A stretch of 64,000 nucleotides of DNA from C-114 sp963719285 (GTDB taxonomy: Bacteria; Chloroflexota; Limnocylindria; Limnocylindrales; CSP1-4): NCBI GenBank assembly GCA_963719285.1, contig CAVRBO010000003.1, positions 342,331 to 406,330 of the forward strand, written 5' to 3'. How positions within the stretch are numbered: the stretch's first letter is position 1; every line of letters begins with the position of its first letter. A model generated the notes under the pieces. The model did not search any database. It worked only from the letters and a program-made list of their open reading frames with translations, and was not told the origin of the DNA. The translations under genes and the position numbers were made by a program. Positions 15,563-23,853 of this stretch are shown in pieces.

Positions 15563-17344
15563 GTGATGAGGCGACTCCTGGCGCTCCGCCGGTGGGTCGC
15601 CGCGGGCCTGGGCGACCGGCGAGCGGGGCTCGAGGCGCTCCTGCTCTATCTCATCGGTGCGTTCCTCGTGACCTGGAACGCCTGGGCGGCCCCGACGACC
15701 CAATGGATCGGGTCGTGCTGCGACCCCGAGCAGTCGATGTGGTTCATCGCCTGGGTGCCCTATGCGATCGGCCATCTCACCGACCCGTTCGTCACCCATC
15801 AGCTCAACGCCCCGGACGGCGTCAACCTCATGTGGAACACGGCGATCCTGCCGTGGAGCCTCATCGCCATGCCGGTCACGATCCTGGCCGGCCCGATCCT
15901 CGCCTACAACCTGCTGATGATGGGCGCGATCGTCCTGAGCGCGGCGGCGGCCCGGCTCGTCGTGGCCAGGTACGTCGCGGGAACCGTGGCTCCGCTGGTG
16001 GGTGGGGCCGTATACGGCTTCTCGCCGTACGTCATCTCGCACGCCGCGCTCCACCTGAACCTCGCCATGGCCTGGGTCCCGCCGCTCGTGCTCCTCGTCT
16101 TCGACGACCTGCTCGTCCGGCGCTCGCGATCGCCGTGGCGGCTCGGCGCGGTCCTCGGGCTCCTCGGGTTCATCCAGCTCCTCACGACCGAGGAGATCCT
16201 GCTCACGACCGCCCTGATCGGCCTGATCGTCCTCGCCATCCTGGCGGTCCAGCGACGCCCACTGATCCGGGCTTCGCTCCCGCGCCTCGGCGCCGCGCTC
16301 GCGGCGGCCGCGGTCGTGCTCGGGACCCTGGGTGCGTGGCCGCTCGTGGTCCAGTTCCTCGGGCCGAACCGGACCCCCGAGGGGCTCATCGACCTGCGCC
16401 GCTTCTCGACCGACCTGCTGAACCTCGTCATCCCGACCAGGTACCAGTTGTTCGCGCCACCCGAGGCGACCCGGATCTCGAACGACTTCAGCGTCCTCTT
16501 CCACGAGGCGGACGGCTACCTCGGGCTGCCGCTCATCGTGGTCCTCGCGGTCATCGTCGTTCTCGGCCGGCGCGATATCCGCATCCGGACCGCCGCGCTC
16601 GGCGGGCTCGTGGCGCTCGTCCTGTCGATGGGCGGCCATCTCGTCGTCGGCGCGTCCCCCACCGGGATCCCGCTGCCGTGGGGGCTCGCGACGGGGTTGC
16701 CGATCCTGGAGGACGTGGTGGCCAGTCGGTTCGTCATCTTCACCTGGCTCGCCGTGGCCATCCTCGTCGGGTTCGGCATCCAACGGGCCATGCGCGGTCC
16801 CGTCCGCCAGGTCGCCCCGCGCCTCGCGGCCATCGCCCTCGCCCTCATCGTCGTCGTCCCGGCGCCCCTGCCGTCGCGGCCGGTCGCGATCCCGGCGTTC
16901 TTCGCCCGCTGGGAGCAGGAGGGGATGCGCCCCGACGCGACGATCCTCTTCGCGCCGTTCTTCCGCGACGGGGCCGGAGCCGACCCGATGCTGTGGGCGG
17001 CGATCGCCGGCGATGCGCCGCGGATGGTGGAGGCGTACGCGTACGTGCCGCGGCCCGATGGGTCGGCCGGCTACGGGCCGGACCCGACCCAGCTGTTCAC
17101 GATCATGGAGACGATCCAGGACGCCGACAACGACCTCACGGTGGTGGCGCGGGGTGCCGTCCGGGACGCCGTGGCCGGGGACATCCGGGCCAAGGGGATC
17201 ACCGATGTCATCGTCGGGCCGATGGTCCGCACCAAGGCGATGCTCGGCTTCTTCACCGACCTGTTCGGCCGTCCGCCGGAGGCCGTCGACGGGGTCTGGA
17301 TCTGGCGCGAGGTGGACACGAGTGGCGTGACGCCGGCCCGCTGA
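15563..17344 (+). CDS. polytopic membrane protein, GT-C glycosyltransferase-like
   Basis: 593 residues with about 11-12 membrane helices followed by a soluble C-terminal domain of about 140 residues. The first external loop holds Asp/Glu residues (CCDPEQSMWF) and a conserved-looking FVTHQLNAPDGVNLMWN, as in GT-C-fold membrane enzymes using polyprenyl-linked sugars. The C-terminus (ATILFAPFFRDGAG ... GVWIWREVD) resembles the periplasmic ends of such proteins. Substrate and acceptor are unknown. The start could be GTG 15563 or the adjacent ATG 15566. It diverges from the MFS pair. Confidence 0.7.
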   Translation: MMRRLLALRRWVAAGLGDRRAGLEALLLYLIGAFLVTWNAWAAPTTQWIGSCCDPEQSMWFIAWVPYAIGHLTDPFVTHQLNAPDGVNLMWNTAILPWSLIAMPVTILAGPILAYNLLMMGAIVLSAAAARLVVARYVAGTVAPLVGGAVYGFSPYVISHAALHLNLAMAWVPPLVLLVFDDLLVRRSRSPWRLGAVLGLLGFIQLLTTEEILLTTALIGLIVLAILAVQRRPLIRASLPRLGAALAAAAVVLGTLGAWPLVVQFLGPNRTPEGLIDLRRFSTDLLNLVIPTRYQLFAPPEATRISNDFSVLFHEADGYLGLPLIVVLAVIVVLGRRDIRIRTAALGGLVALVLSMGGHLVVGASPTGIPLPWGLATGLPILEDVVASRFVIFTWLAVAILVGFGIQRAMRGPVRQVAPRLAAIALALIVVVPAPLPSRPVAIPAFFARWEQEGMRPDATILFAPFFRDGAGADPMLWAAIAGDAPRMVEAYAYVPRPDGSAGYGPDPTQLFTIMETIQDADNDLTVVARGAVRDAVAGDIRAKGITDVIVGPMVRTKAMLGFFTDLFGRPPEAVDGVWIWREVDTSGVTPAR

Positions 17345-17406
17345 CCGGGCGGTCGAGGGCGGCCGGAGGGCGGCCGGGCGGCCGCCGAACGTGGCACGAT
17401 ACGGCC

Positions 17407-18390
17407 GTGACCCGCCTCGTCGAATCCGTGCCCAATGTGAGCGAGGGCCGCCGACTCGACGTCGTCGAACGCCTGGCCGACGCGATCCAGGCCGGACCCG
17501 GGGTGCACCTCCTGGACCGGACCAGCGACGCGAGCCACAACCGGAGCGTGTTCACGCTGGCCGGCGAGCCCGATGCGGTGGCCGGGGCCCTGGACCGCCT
17601 CGTGGCCACGGCGATCGACGAGATCGACATGGACGAACACGCCGGCGAGCATCCCCGGATAGGCGCCGTCGACGTGGTCCCGTTCGTTCCGCTCGGCGAC
17701 ACGACGCTCGACGAGTGCGTCGAGATGGCCCGGACGTTCGGCAAGCGGATCGCGGATCGCTACGACCTGCCGGTGTACCTGTACGCGGCCGCGGCGGCGC
17801 GGTCCGACCGGGTGAAGCTGGCCGATGTCCGGCGCGGCCAGTACGAAGGCCTCAAGGAGGAGATCGACACCGACGGCCGGCGGCCGGACTTCGGGCCGTC
17901 GACGATGCATCCGCGAGCCGGCGCGATCGCCGTGGGGGCGCGGCCGTTCCTGATCGCCTGGAACATCAACCTCGCCAGCGACGACGTCGAACTCGCCAAA
18001 CGGATCGCGCGGCGCGTCCGCGAGTCCGGCGGTGGCCTGCCCAAGGTCCAGGCGAACGGGTTCGAGGTCCGCGAACCCGAGCGCGGGGTCGCCCGGCGCG
18101 CCCAGGTCTCCATGAACCTGCTCGACTTCTCCATCACCCCGCTCTGGCTCGTGTGGGAGACCGTCCGGGCCGAGGCGGCCCACGACGGGATCGCCGTCGC
18201 CGAGTCGGAGCTCATCGGGCTCATGCCGCTGGCGGCGTTCCTCGACGTGGCCGATCACGCCGACGCCCCGGTGGAGGCGCCGATCGAGGAGCGGCTCGCC
18301 ATCGCCGCGGCATCCATCGGCCTGCGCGACTTCTCGCCGATGCAGGCCCTCGAGATCCGCCTCGCCGCTTCGGAATCCCGGACCAGGTGA
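17407..18390 (+). CDS. ftcD: glutamate formimidoyltransferase
   Basis: 327 residues, the length of a formiminotransferase without the cyclodeaminase domain. It transfers the formimino group of N-formimino-L-glutamate to tetrahydrofolate, giving glutamate, the last step of this histidine route. Signatures: LVESVPNVSEGRRLDVVERL at the start, HNRSVFTLAG, EHPRIGAVDVVPFVPL with its catalytic-loop His, and GARPFLIAWNINLAS. Start GTG 17407 gives the family's usual N-terminus. No cyclodeaminase is seen in the window, so formimino-THF must be processed elsewhere. hutI follows after 25 bases. Confidence 0.95.
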   Translation: MTRLVESVPNVSEGRRLDVVERLADAIQAGPGVHLLDRTSDASHNRSVFTLAGEPDAVAGALDRLVATAIDEIDMDEHAGEHPRIGAVDVVPFVPLGDTTLDECVEMARTFGKRIADRYDLPVYLYAAAAARSDRVKLADVRRGQYEGLKEEIDTDGRRPDFGPSTMHPRAGAIAVGARPFLIAWNINLASDDVELAKRIARRVRESGGGLPKVQANGFEVREPERGVARRAQVSMNLLDFSITPLWLVWETVRAEAAHDGIAVAESELIGLMPLAAFLDVADHADAPVEAPIEERLAIAAASIGLRDFSPMQALEIRLAASESRTR

Positions 18391-18415
18391 CGCGGCCGAT
18401 GCCGGCGGTCCCCAG

Positions 18416-19789
18416 GTGACCCTCCGGGTCATCACGGGCGGACGGGGCGAGCGAGGCGAGGCGGCCGTGAACGGCCTGCTCGTGATCGGCGCGTCGGAGA
18501 TCGTCACGATGGCGGGCGGCCTGCGTCGGGGGGCCACCCAGCGAGAGACGGGCGTGCTTGACGCCACGTCGGCCGGCGGCCCCGGCACTGCTGAAGCGCC
18601 GGTCGTCGCGTGCTGGGAGGGGCGGATCGTGGCGGTCGGCCAACGGGCGGCCGTCGAGGCGGATCTCGAGGCGCAGGGGCTGCCGCTGAGCCGGTTCGCC
18701 AGGCTCGACGCGGACGGCGCCGTGGTGACGCCCGGACTCGTGGACCCCCATACCCATCTTCTGTTCGCCGGCAGCCGCGAGAAGGAACTCCTGCTCCGGC
18801 AGCGCGGTGCCGGCTACCTCGAGATCCTCGCAGCGGGCGGGGGCATCCTGTCCACGGTGGAGGCGACTCGGGCCGCCGACGAGACGGCGCTCGCCGCCCA
18901 TGGCCGGCGCTGGCTCGACGAGATGCTCCGCCACGGCACGACCACGATCGAGGCGAAGTCGGGCTACGGCCTCGACCTGCAGACCGAGCTCCGCCTCCTC
19001 GAGGTCGCCTACCAGCTCGGTCGCGAGGGACCGGTCGAGGTCGTGCCGACGTTCCTTGGCGCCCACGCCGTCCCCGTCGAGTTCCGGGCCCGCCCGGACG
19101 GGACGGAGGCCTACATCCGGAGCGTGATCGAGGACCAGATCCCCGGCGTGGCCGCCCAGGGCCGGGCGCGGTTCTGCGACGTGTTCTGCGAACAGGGCGT
19201 CTTCACGCCCGACCAGAGCCGCCGCGTCCTGGAGGCCGCCGCCGTCTTCGGGATGGCGCCCCGGCTCCACGCCGACGAGATCGCGCCGTCGGGCGGGGCA
19301 GAGCTGGCCGCGGAACTCAGCGCGGCCTCGGCCGACCATCTGGCGACGCCGTCGGACGCCGGGGTCGCGGCGCTCGCCCGGGCGGCCGATTCCGAGCGGC
19401 CCGTCGTCGCGACGCTGCTGCCGGCGACCACGTGGTTCCTCATGAGCAAGCACGTGGCACCGGCCCGCCGCTATATCGAGGCGCGCATCCCGATCGCCAT
19501 CGGGACCGATTTCAACCCCGGCACGTCGCCCACGGCGAGCCTGCCGCTGGCCATGACGGTCGCGTGCCTGTCGCTCGGCCTGACCCCCGACGAAGCGCTC
19601 GTGGCCGTGACGATCAACGCCGCCCACGCGCTCGGGCTCGGCGACGAGGTGGGCTCCATCGAACCCGGCAAGCAGGCCGACCTCGTGGTGTGGGGCGTCC
19701 CGACCGCGACCCAGATCCCGTACTGGCCGGGGGCGGATCTCGTCCGCGTCGTGGTGAAGAGGGGGCGGATCGTCCACGACCGTTCCTGA
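18416..19789 (+). CDS. hutI: imidazolonepropionase
   Basis: 457 residues from GTG 18416; the family is usually 400-420, and GTG 18467 (VNGLLVIGASEIVTM), preceded by GAGGCGAGG, may be the true start. HutI is an amidohydrolase that opens imidazolone propionate to N-formimino-L-glutamate. The metal site HTH lies in TPGLVDPHTHLLFAGSR, followed by KSGYGLDLQTELRLL, HADEI, and GTDFNPGTSPTASLPLAM near the C-terminus. With hutH, hutU and ftcD this completes conversion of histidine to glutamate. It converges with the MBL gene at 19825. Confidence 0.95.
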   Translation: MTLRVITGGRGERGEAAVNGLLVIGASEIVTMAGGLRRGATQRETGVLDATSAGGPGTAEAPVVACWEGRIVAVGQRAAVEADLEAQGLPLSRFARLDADGAVVTPGLVDPHTHLLFAGSREKELLLRQRGAGYLEILAAGGGILSTVEATRAADETALAAHGRRWLDEMLRHGTTTIEAKSGYGLDLQTELRLLEVAYQLGREGPVEVVPTFLGAHAVPVEFRARPDGTEAYIRSVIEDQIPGVAAQGRARFCDVFCEQGVFTPDQSRRVLEAAAVFGMAPRLHADEIAPSGGAELAAELSAASADHLATPSDAGVAALARAADSERPVVATLLPATTWFLMSKHVAPARRYIEARIPIAIGTDFNPGTSPTASLPLAMTVACLSLGLTPDEALVAVTINAAHALGLGDEVGSIEPGKQADLVVWGVPTATQIPYWPGADLVRVVVKRGRIVHDRS

Positions 19790-19824
19790 GGTCGCACGCG
19801 CGGCCGCCCGGGCCGGACCCCCGG

Positions 19825-20499
19825 TCAGGTCTTCCCGCGGGCCTCGAGGAGGACGGTGGTGGTCTCGGTCGGCAGGCTTGACGGAGTGACAGTCAGGCGC
19901 GCGACCGCGGGCCCGGGCGGGCCCCCCATCTCGTTGAAGAAGGTGGCCAGGGCCTCGTCGCAGGCACGTTCGTCCTCGCACACGGGCATCGGCACGACGA
20001 TCCGTGGGTCGAGCTGGGCGATCAGCTCGGCCGCCCGGGTGGCGGTCAGCGCCCCGCCGACCGGCACGCAGGCGACGTCGACGGAGCCGATGTCGCCGAT
20101 CTTCTCCTGGGTGAGCAGGTGCCCGATATCGCCGAGATGGATCGTGTGCAGCCCGTCGAGCTCGACGACGAAGGCCGTCTGCCGGCCCCGTTCGCGGCCC
20201 CGCGAATCGTCGCGATAGGTCCGAACGCCGGTCACCAGGACATCCCGGACTTCGTACTCACCGGGCCCATCCAGGACGAAGGCGTTCTCGACGCTCGTCG
20301 GCAGGATCGTCTTGCCGTCACGCGACACGCGACCCTTGGCCCTGCTCGGCGGGGCGTCGTCGGGGTGGGAGAACGTGACGATCTCGGCGGTCACGCCCCG
20401 GCCGGTGGGTCCGACGATCCCGGGGTACGGGTCCGCGAGCACGACGGCGTCCTTGCCGCGCAGGCGGACGCACGTCCGCCCGTACCAGGTGAGTTCCAT
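19825..20499 (-). CDS. MBL-fold hydrolase-like protein (UlaG-type) with a degenerate metal motif
   Basis: 224 residues. MELTWYGRTCVRLRG and DPYPGIVGPTGRG give the UlaG/L-ascorbate-lactonase-like start, and TIHLGDIGHLL and PVGG(A) are the later landmarks. The usual HxHxDH metal motif is replaced by TFSHPDDAPPS, so the first metal site appears altered or lost. It may be a non-hydrolytic or single-metal member; similar SHPDD proteins may form their own subgroup. A CAGAAT hexamer ends seven bases before the ATG, implying a leaderless mRNA. Confidence 0.75.
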   Translation of the reverse strand: MELTWYGRTCVRLRGKDAVVLADPYPGIVGPTGRGVTAEIVTFSHPDDAPPSRAKGRVSRDGKTILPTSVENAFVLDGPGEYEVRDVLVTGVRTYRDDSRGRERGRQTAFVVELDGLHTIHLGDIGHLLTQEKIGDIGSVDVACVPVGGALTATRAAELIAQLDPRIVVPMPVCEDERACDEALATFFNEMGGPPGPAVARLTVTPSSLPTETTTVLLEARGKT

Positions 20500-20506
20500 G
20501 CGGTCG

Positions 20507-20512
20507 ATTCTG
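20507..20512 (-). promoter_or_regulatory. -10-like CAGAAT, leaderless type
   Basis: CAGAAT on minus, seven bases before the ATG at 20499. The same CAGAATCGAC decamer occurs before the start at 32548, six bases from the hexamer to the GTG. Confidence 0.35.
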
Positions 20513-20533
20513 ACACAGCCCGCTGCACGTCGA

Positions 20534-20678
20534 CTCCCTCCCTGTCAGGCAGGTCCGGCGGTGCGCGGCGCGAGTGCCCCGCCTCGCCCGGGGGTCCCGA
20601 AAAAGGAGGACGGGGAGCGCCTGCCCAATCGGCGCTCCCCGTCGGAGGGAGGGAGGATGGAACGTTGGAGGATGTTCC
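20534..20678. other. structured intergenic region with nested long-range pairing
   Basis: CTCCCTCCCT (20534-20543) can pair perfectly with AGGGAGGGAG (20646-20655), enclosing a 13-base-pair hairpin: GACGGGGAGCGCC (20609-20621), loop of nine, GGCGCTCCCCGTC (20631-20643). A third stem, GGAAC/GTTCC, follows at 20659-20678. On the minus strand the large hairpin is followed by CTCCTTTTT, so it could also be a terminator or attenuator 110 bases upstream of the MBL gene. It might be an RNA leader, a small RNA or a double terminator; I cannot match it to a known RNA family. Confidence 0.4.
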
Positions 20679-20753
20679 GCAGCGAACAGTAGGGACCCCA
20701 CGTTCAGCCTCAACGGGGCAAGCGATTAAGAAAGGGATACGGAGCACGCGATC

Positions 20754-22073
20754 GTGATGCCGGGTCGCCTGTGCGACCATCCGACCGTGCGATCCTGCCG
20801 CGGGCCAGCGAGCCGCCCGATCCTCCTGGTCGTCGCGACCGTGCTCGCCCTCCTTGCGACAGCCTGTGGGTCGACCGCCCCCACCCCGGCGAGCCTGCCG
20901 CCCACGCCGGCCGTCCACTCCCCGGCGCCGAGCGCGACGCCCGAGGACCCCGCCGCGGTCTACGCCCGCATCGAGCTCCAGGTCCAGCAGCTGCGCGGGC
21001 TCAAAGCCAAGACCACGGTCGATCCGGTCATCCTCGACCAGACGGCGCTCGACGACGCGCTCCGGGCCCAGTTCGACAAGGACAATCCGGTCGCGCTCGT
21101 CGAGGCGACGCAGCGGGTAGACCGGGCGCTCGGCCTCATCCCGGCCGACGCGTCGCTGCGCGATCTCGAGCTGGAGCTCCTGTCGGGCCAGGTCGCCGGC
21201 TTCTACGATCCCGAGACCAAGCGCATGTCGGTCAAGTCCGTGAGCGGCGCCATCGGGGTCGCCCAGCAGCTGACGTTCGCTCACGAGTTCGACCACGCCC
21301 TCCAGGACCAGGCGTTCGACCTGTCCAAGCTGGACATCGACGCCGCGGACCAGGGCGACCGGTCCCTGGCCCGACTGGCGCTGGTCGAGGGCGACGCGAC
21401 GGTCCTGATGAGCGACTGGGCCCAGACCGCCCTGACCCCCGTCCAGCTTCTCGAGTACCTGGCGCAGTCGGATCTCACCGGGCAGCAGGCGCTGCTCGCG
21501 AGGATGCCCGCGGCCCTGCGCGCCCAGCTTCTCTTCCCGTACACGACCGGCCTCACGTTCGTCCAGGGTCTCGAGAACAAGGGCGGCTGGGACGCGGTGA
21601 ACCAGGCGTTCGCCGCGCCTCCGGACTCGACCGAGCAGGTCCTCCACCCCGAGAAGTACGCCGCCCACGAGCCGCCGGTCGCGATCCAGCTGCCGGCCGA
21701 TCTCGCGGCCAGGCTCGGTGACGGCTGGACGGTCGACTTCCAGGACACGTTCGGGGAGTTCGGCCTGCGGACGTGGCTCCAGTCGGTCGGTGGACTCGCC
21801 GCCGATGACGCGATCGCGGCGGCCGACGGATGGGGCGGCGATCGGACCGTGCTCGTCTCCCACGGCGACGCGTTCGCGATCGCCCTCCAGACGGTCTGGG
21901 ACACCCCGGCCGACGCGGCCGCCTTCGCCGCGGCCGCGCAGACGACGCGAAGCATCCTCGCCGGATCGAGCGCCCTCATCGATCCGGGGACGACGAACAA
22001 GGTGACGGTCTTCGTGGGCTCCGACGACGCGGCCATCCGGCGCCTGGCGGGAGCACTCGGCCTCGCCGGCTAG
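20754..22073 (+). CDS. zincin-type metalloprotease lipoprotein
   Basis: 439 residues. A basic N-terminus and hydrophobic stretch end in the lipobox LLATAC, so the protein is probably lipidated and attached outside the membrane. After a Pro/Ala linker comes a mainly helical domain with HEFDH (in TFAHEFDHALQDQAF), a zincin HExxH motif, and LVEGDATVLM about 35 residues later, whose Glu is the probable third zinc ligand. This pattern is that of gluzincin-like proteins. GTG 20754 and ATG 20757 are adjacent possible starts. Substrate unknown. The leader region upstream can form strong RNA structure. Confidence 0.8.
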   Translation: MMPGRLCDHPTVRSCRGPASRPILLVVATVLALLATACGSTAPTPASLPPTPAVHSPAPSATPEDPAAVYARIELQVQQLRGLKAKTTVDPVILDQTALDDALRAQFDKDNPVALVEATQRVDRALGLIPADASLRDLELELLSGQVAGFYDPETKRMSVKSVSGAIGVAQQLTFAHEFDHALQDQAFDLSKLDIDAADQGDRSLARLALVEGDATVLMSDWAQTALTPVQLLEYLAQSDLTGQQALLARMPAALRAQLLFPYTTGLTFVQGLENKGGWDAVNQAFAAPPDSTEQVLHPEKYAAHEPPVAIQLPADLAARLGDGWTVDFQDTFGEFGLRTWLQSVGGLAADDAIAAADGWGGDRTVLVSHGDAFAIALQTVWDTPADAAAFAAAAQTTRSILAGSSALIDPGTTNKVTVFVGSDDAAIRRLAGALGLAG

Positions 22074-22097
22074 GCGACCGGACGGCCCCGGACCGGC

Positions 22098-23825
22098 CTA
22101 CATCTGGTCCGGCGCGGAGATCCCGAGGAGGCCCAGGGTGTTGGCGAGCGTGATCCTGGTCGCCTCGGCGAGGGCGAGTCGCGTTCCGGACCGCTCGGGC
22201 TCGGCCGGGTCGACGACGCGGGCGTCCCGGTAGAAGGCGTGGAACGCAGTCGCCAGCTCGGTCGCGTAGGCCGTGACGCCGTGCGTCTCCTGGGCCGCGG
22301 CGGCGTCCTCCACCACCTCCGGGAACCGGACGACCACGCGCGCAAGGGCGGCCTCCGGCGCGCCGACGAGCGCGCCCACGACGCCGGCCGCCGGGGCGAG
22401 GTCGTTCGCCGCGGCCTTGCGCAGGATCGAGGCGATCCGGGCATGGGCGTACTGGACGTAGTAGACCGGGTTGTCGGCCGACTGCTTCTTGGCCAGCTCG
22501 ATGTCCAGATCGATACCGGTCGTGTGGGCCCGCGCCCCGAAGAACCAGCGGGCGGCGTCGACGCCGATCTCGGCCAGGAGCTCGTCGAGCGAGATGAACT
22601 CGCCGGCCCGCTTCGACATCGAGATCTCGACGCCGTCGCGCACGAAGCGCACCCAGGCGATGAGGATCATCTCCACGGCGGCCTTGTCGTAGCCCATCGC
22701 CTCGGCAGCGTTGCGGACCCTGGCGACCGTGCCGTGGTGGTCGGCGCCCCAGACGTAGATGAGGTGGTCGAAGCCACGGCTGAACTTCTCGGTGACGTAG
22801 CCGATGTCGGCGGCGAAGTACGTCGGCCGGCCATCGGCTCGGATGACGACCCGGTCCTTGTCGTCGCCGAACGTCGTCGAGCGGAACCAAAGCGCGCCAT
22901 CGAGCTCATAGACATGGCCGCCGGCCCGCAACCGGTCCACGGCCCGCTCGACCCAGCCCTCGGAGTGGAGCGAGCCCTCGGTCTTCCAGAGGTCGAACTG
23001 GACGCCGAGCCGGGCCAGGGACGCCTCGATGCCGGCCCGGACCCGCTCCGACGCCCAGCGACCGACCTCCTCGGCCGGGTCGGGCGACGCCTCGGCGGCG
23101 GCGAGCACCTCCGGCGGGATCTCGCGGGCGAGGTCGCGGACGTACTCGCCGTGGTAGCCGTCCTCGGGGATCTCTCCACCGGTCCGGATGGCCAGCACGG
23201 ACGCACCGAGGTTCGTGACCTGCGTCCCGAAGTCGTTGAAGTAGTACTCGCGGCTCACCTGCTGGCCGGCCGCCTCGAGCACCCGGCAGAGCAGGTCGCC
23301 GACGAAGGCGCCGCGGGCGTTGCCGACCGTCAGCGGCCCCGTCGGGTTCGCGGACACGAACTCGACGTTCACCCTGCGTGGCGCCACGGGCGCGACGCGG
23401 CCCCAAAGCCCGGGCGCGTGGAGGATCGCGCCGACGGTCCGCTCGAGAGCGGCATCGGCGAGGCGAAGGTTGACGAAACCGGGAGGCGCGGCATGGGCCT
23501 CCCCGACCGGGCTGGCGGTGGCACGATCGGCCGCCTCGCGGGCGAGCTCCACTTCCAGCGCCTGGGCGATCGCGAGCGGTGCCATCCGGTAGGGCCGGGC
23601 GAGCTTGAGCGCGAGGTTCGTGGCGAGATCGCCGTGCTCGGGGTTCGCCGGGCGCTCGATCTCGATCTTGGGCGCCTCGACCTCCGCCTGCAGGGCCGGC
23701 AGTGCGCCCGATGCGATCGCCCGCGCCCAGGCCCGGCCCACGGCAGCCCGTACCTGTTCGCGCACGGGGACGACCGGTCCGTCGGGGGCCGGGGCGGCGG
23801 GAGCGACGTCGGCATGTCCGGTCAC
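22098..23825 (-). CDS. argS: arginyl-tRNA synthetase
   Basis: 575 residues. ArgS charges tRNA-Arg. The N-terminal additional domain precedes the catalytic core with VNVEFVSANPTGPLTVGNARGAFVGD: the class I HIGH sequence, usually HVGH here, reads TVGN. YFNDFGTQ, ADHHG (WGADHHGTVARV) and the KMSKS-equivalent ISMSKRAGEFISLDEL follow, and the C-terminal DALR helix bundle ends near QM. The start is GTG 23825, with TACCAT nine bases upstream. The TVGN variant still keeps the second conserved Gly, and is worth noting rather than evidence of inactivity. Confidence 0.96.
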   Translation of the reverse strand: MTGHADVAPAAPAPDGPVVPVREQVRAAVGRAWARAIASGALPALQAEVEAPKIEIERPANPEHGDLATNLALKLARPYRMAPLAIAQALEVELAREAADRATASPVGEAHAAPPGFVNLRLADAALERTVGAILHAPGLWGRVAPVAPRRVNVEFVSANPTGPLTVGNARGAFVGDLLCRVLEAAGQQVSREYYFNDFGTQVTNLGASVLAIRTGGEIPEDGYHGEYVRDLAREIPPEVLAAAEASPDPAEEVGRWASERVRAGIEASLARLGVQFDLWKTEGSLHSEGWVERAVDRLRAGGHVYELDGALWFRSTTFGDDKDRVVIRADGRPTYFAADIGYVTEKFSRGFDHLIYVWGADHHGTVARVRNAAEAMGYDKAAVEMILIAWVRFVRDGVEISMSKRAGEFISLDELLAEIGVDAARWFFGARAHTTGIDLDIELAKKQSADNPVYYVQYAHARIASILRKAAANDLAPAAGVVGALVGAPEAALARVVVRFPEVVEDAAAAQETHGVTAYATELATAFHAFYRDARVVDPAEPERSGTRLALAEATRITLANTLGLLGISAPDQM

Positions 23826-23834
23826 GGGGCGCCC

Positions 23835-23840
23835 ATGGTA
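23835..23840 (-). promoter_or_regulatory. -10-like TACCAT before argS
   Basis: TACCAT on minus ends nine bases before the GTG of argS, giving at most a very short leader. Confidence 0.35.
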
Positions 23841-23853
23841 GCCCGGTGCGCGG

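Noticed and set aside
15514..17406. Open plus frame continuous with ftcD upstream of its GTG
   Set aside because: It is the out-of-frame shadow of the GT-C-like gene; ftcD's family start is at 17407.
20531..20655. SRP RNA or tmRNA
   Set aside because: The GGAA tetraloop motif of SRP RNA and the tRNA-like ends of tmRNA are absent.
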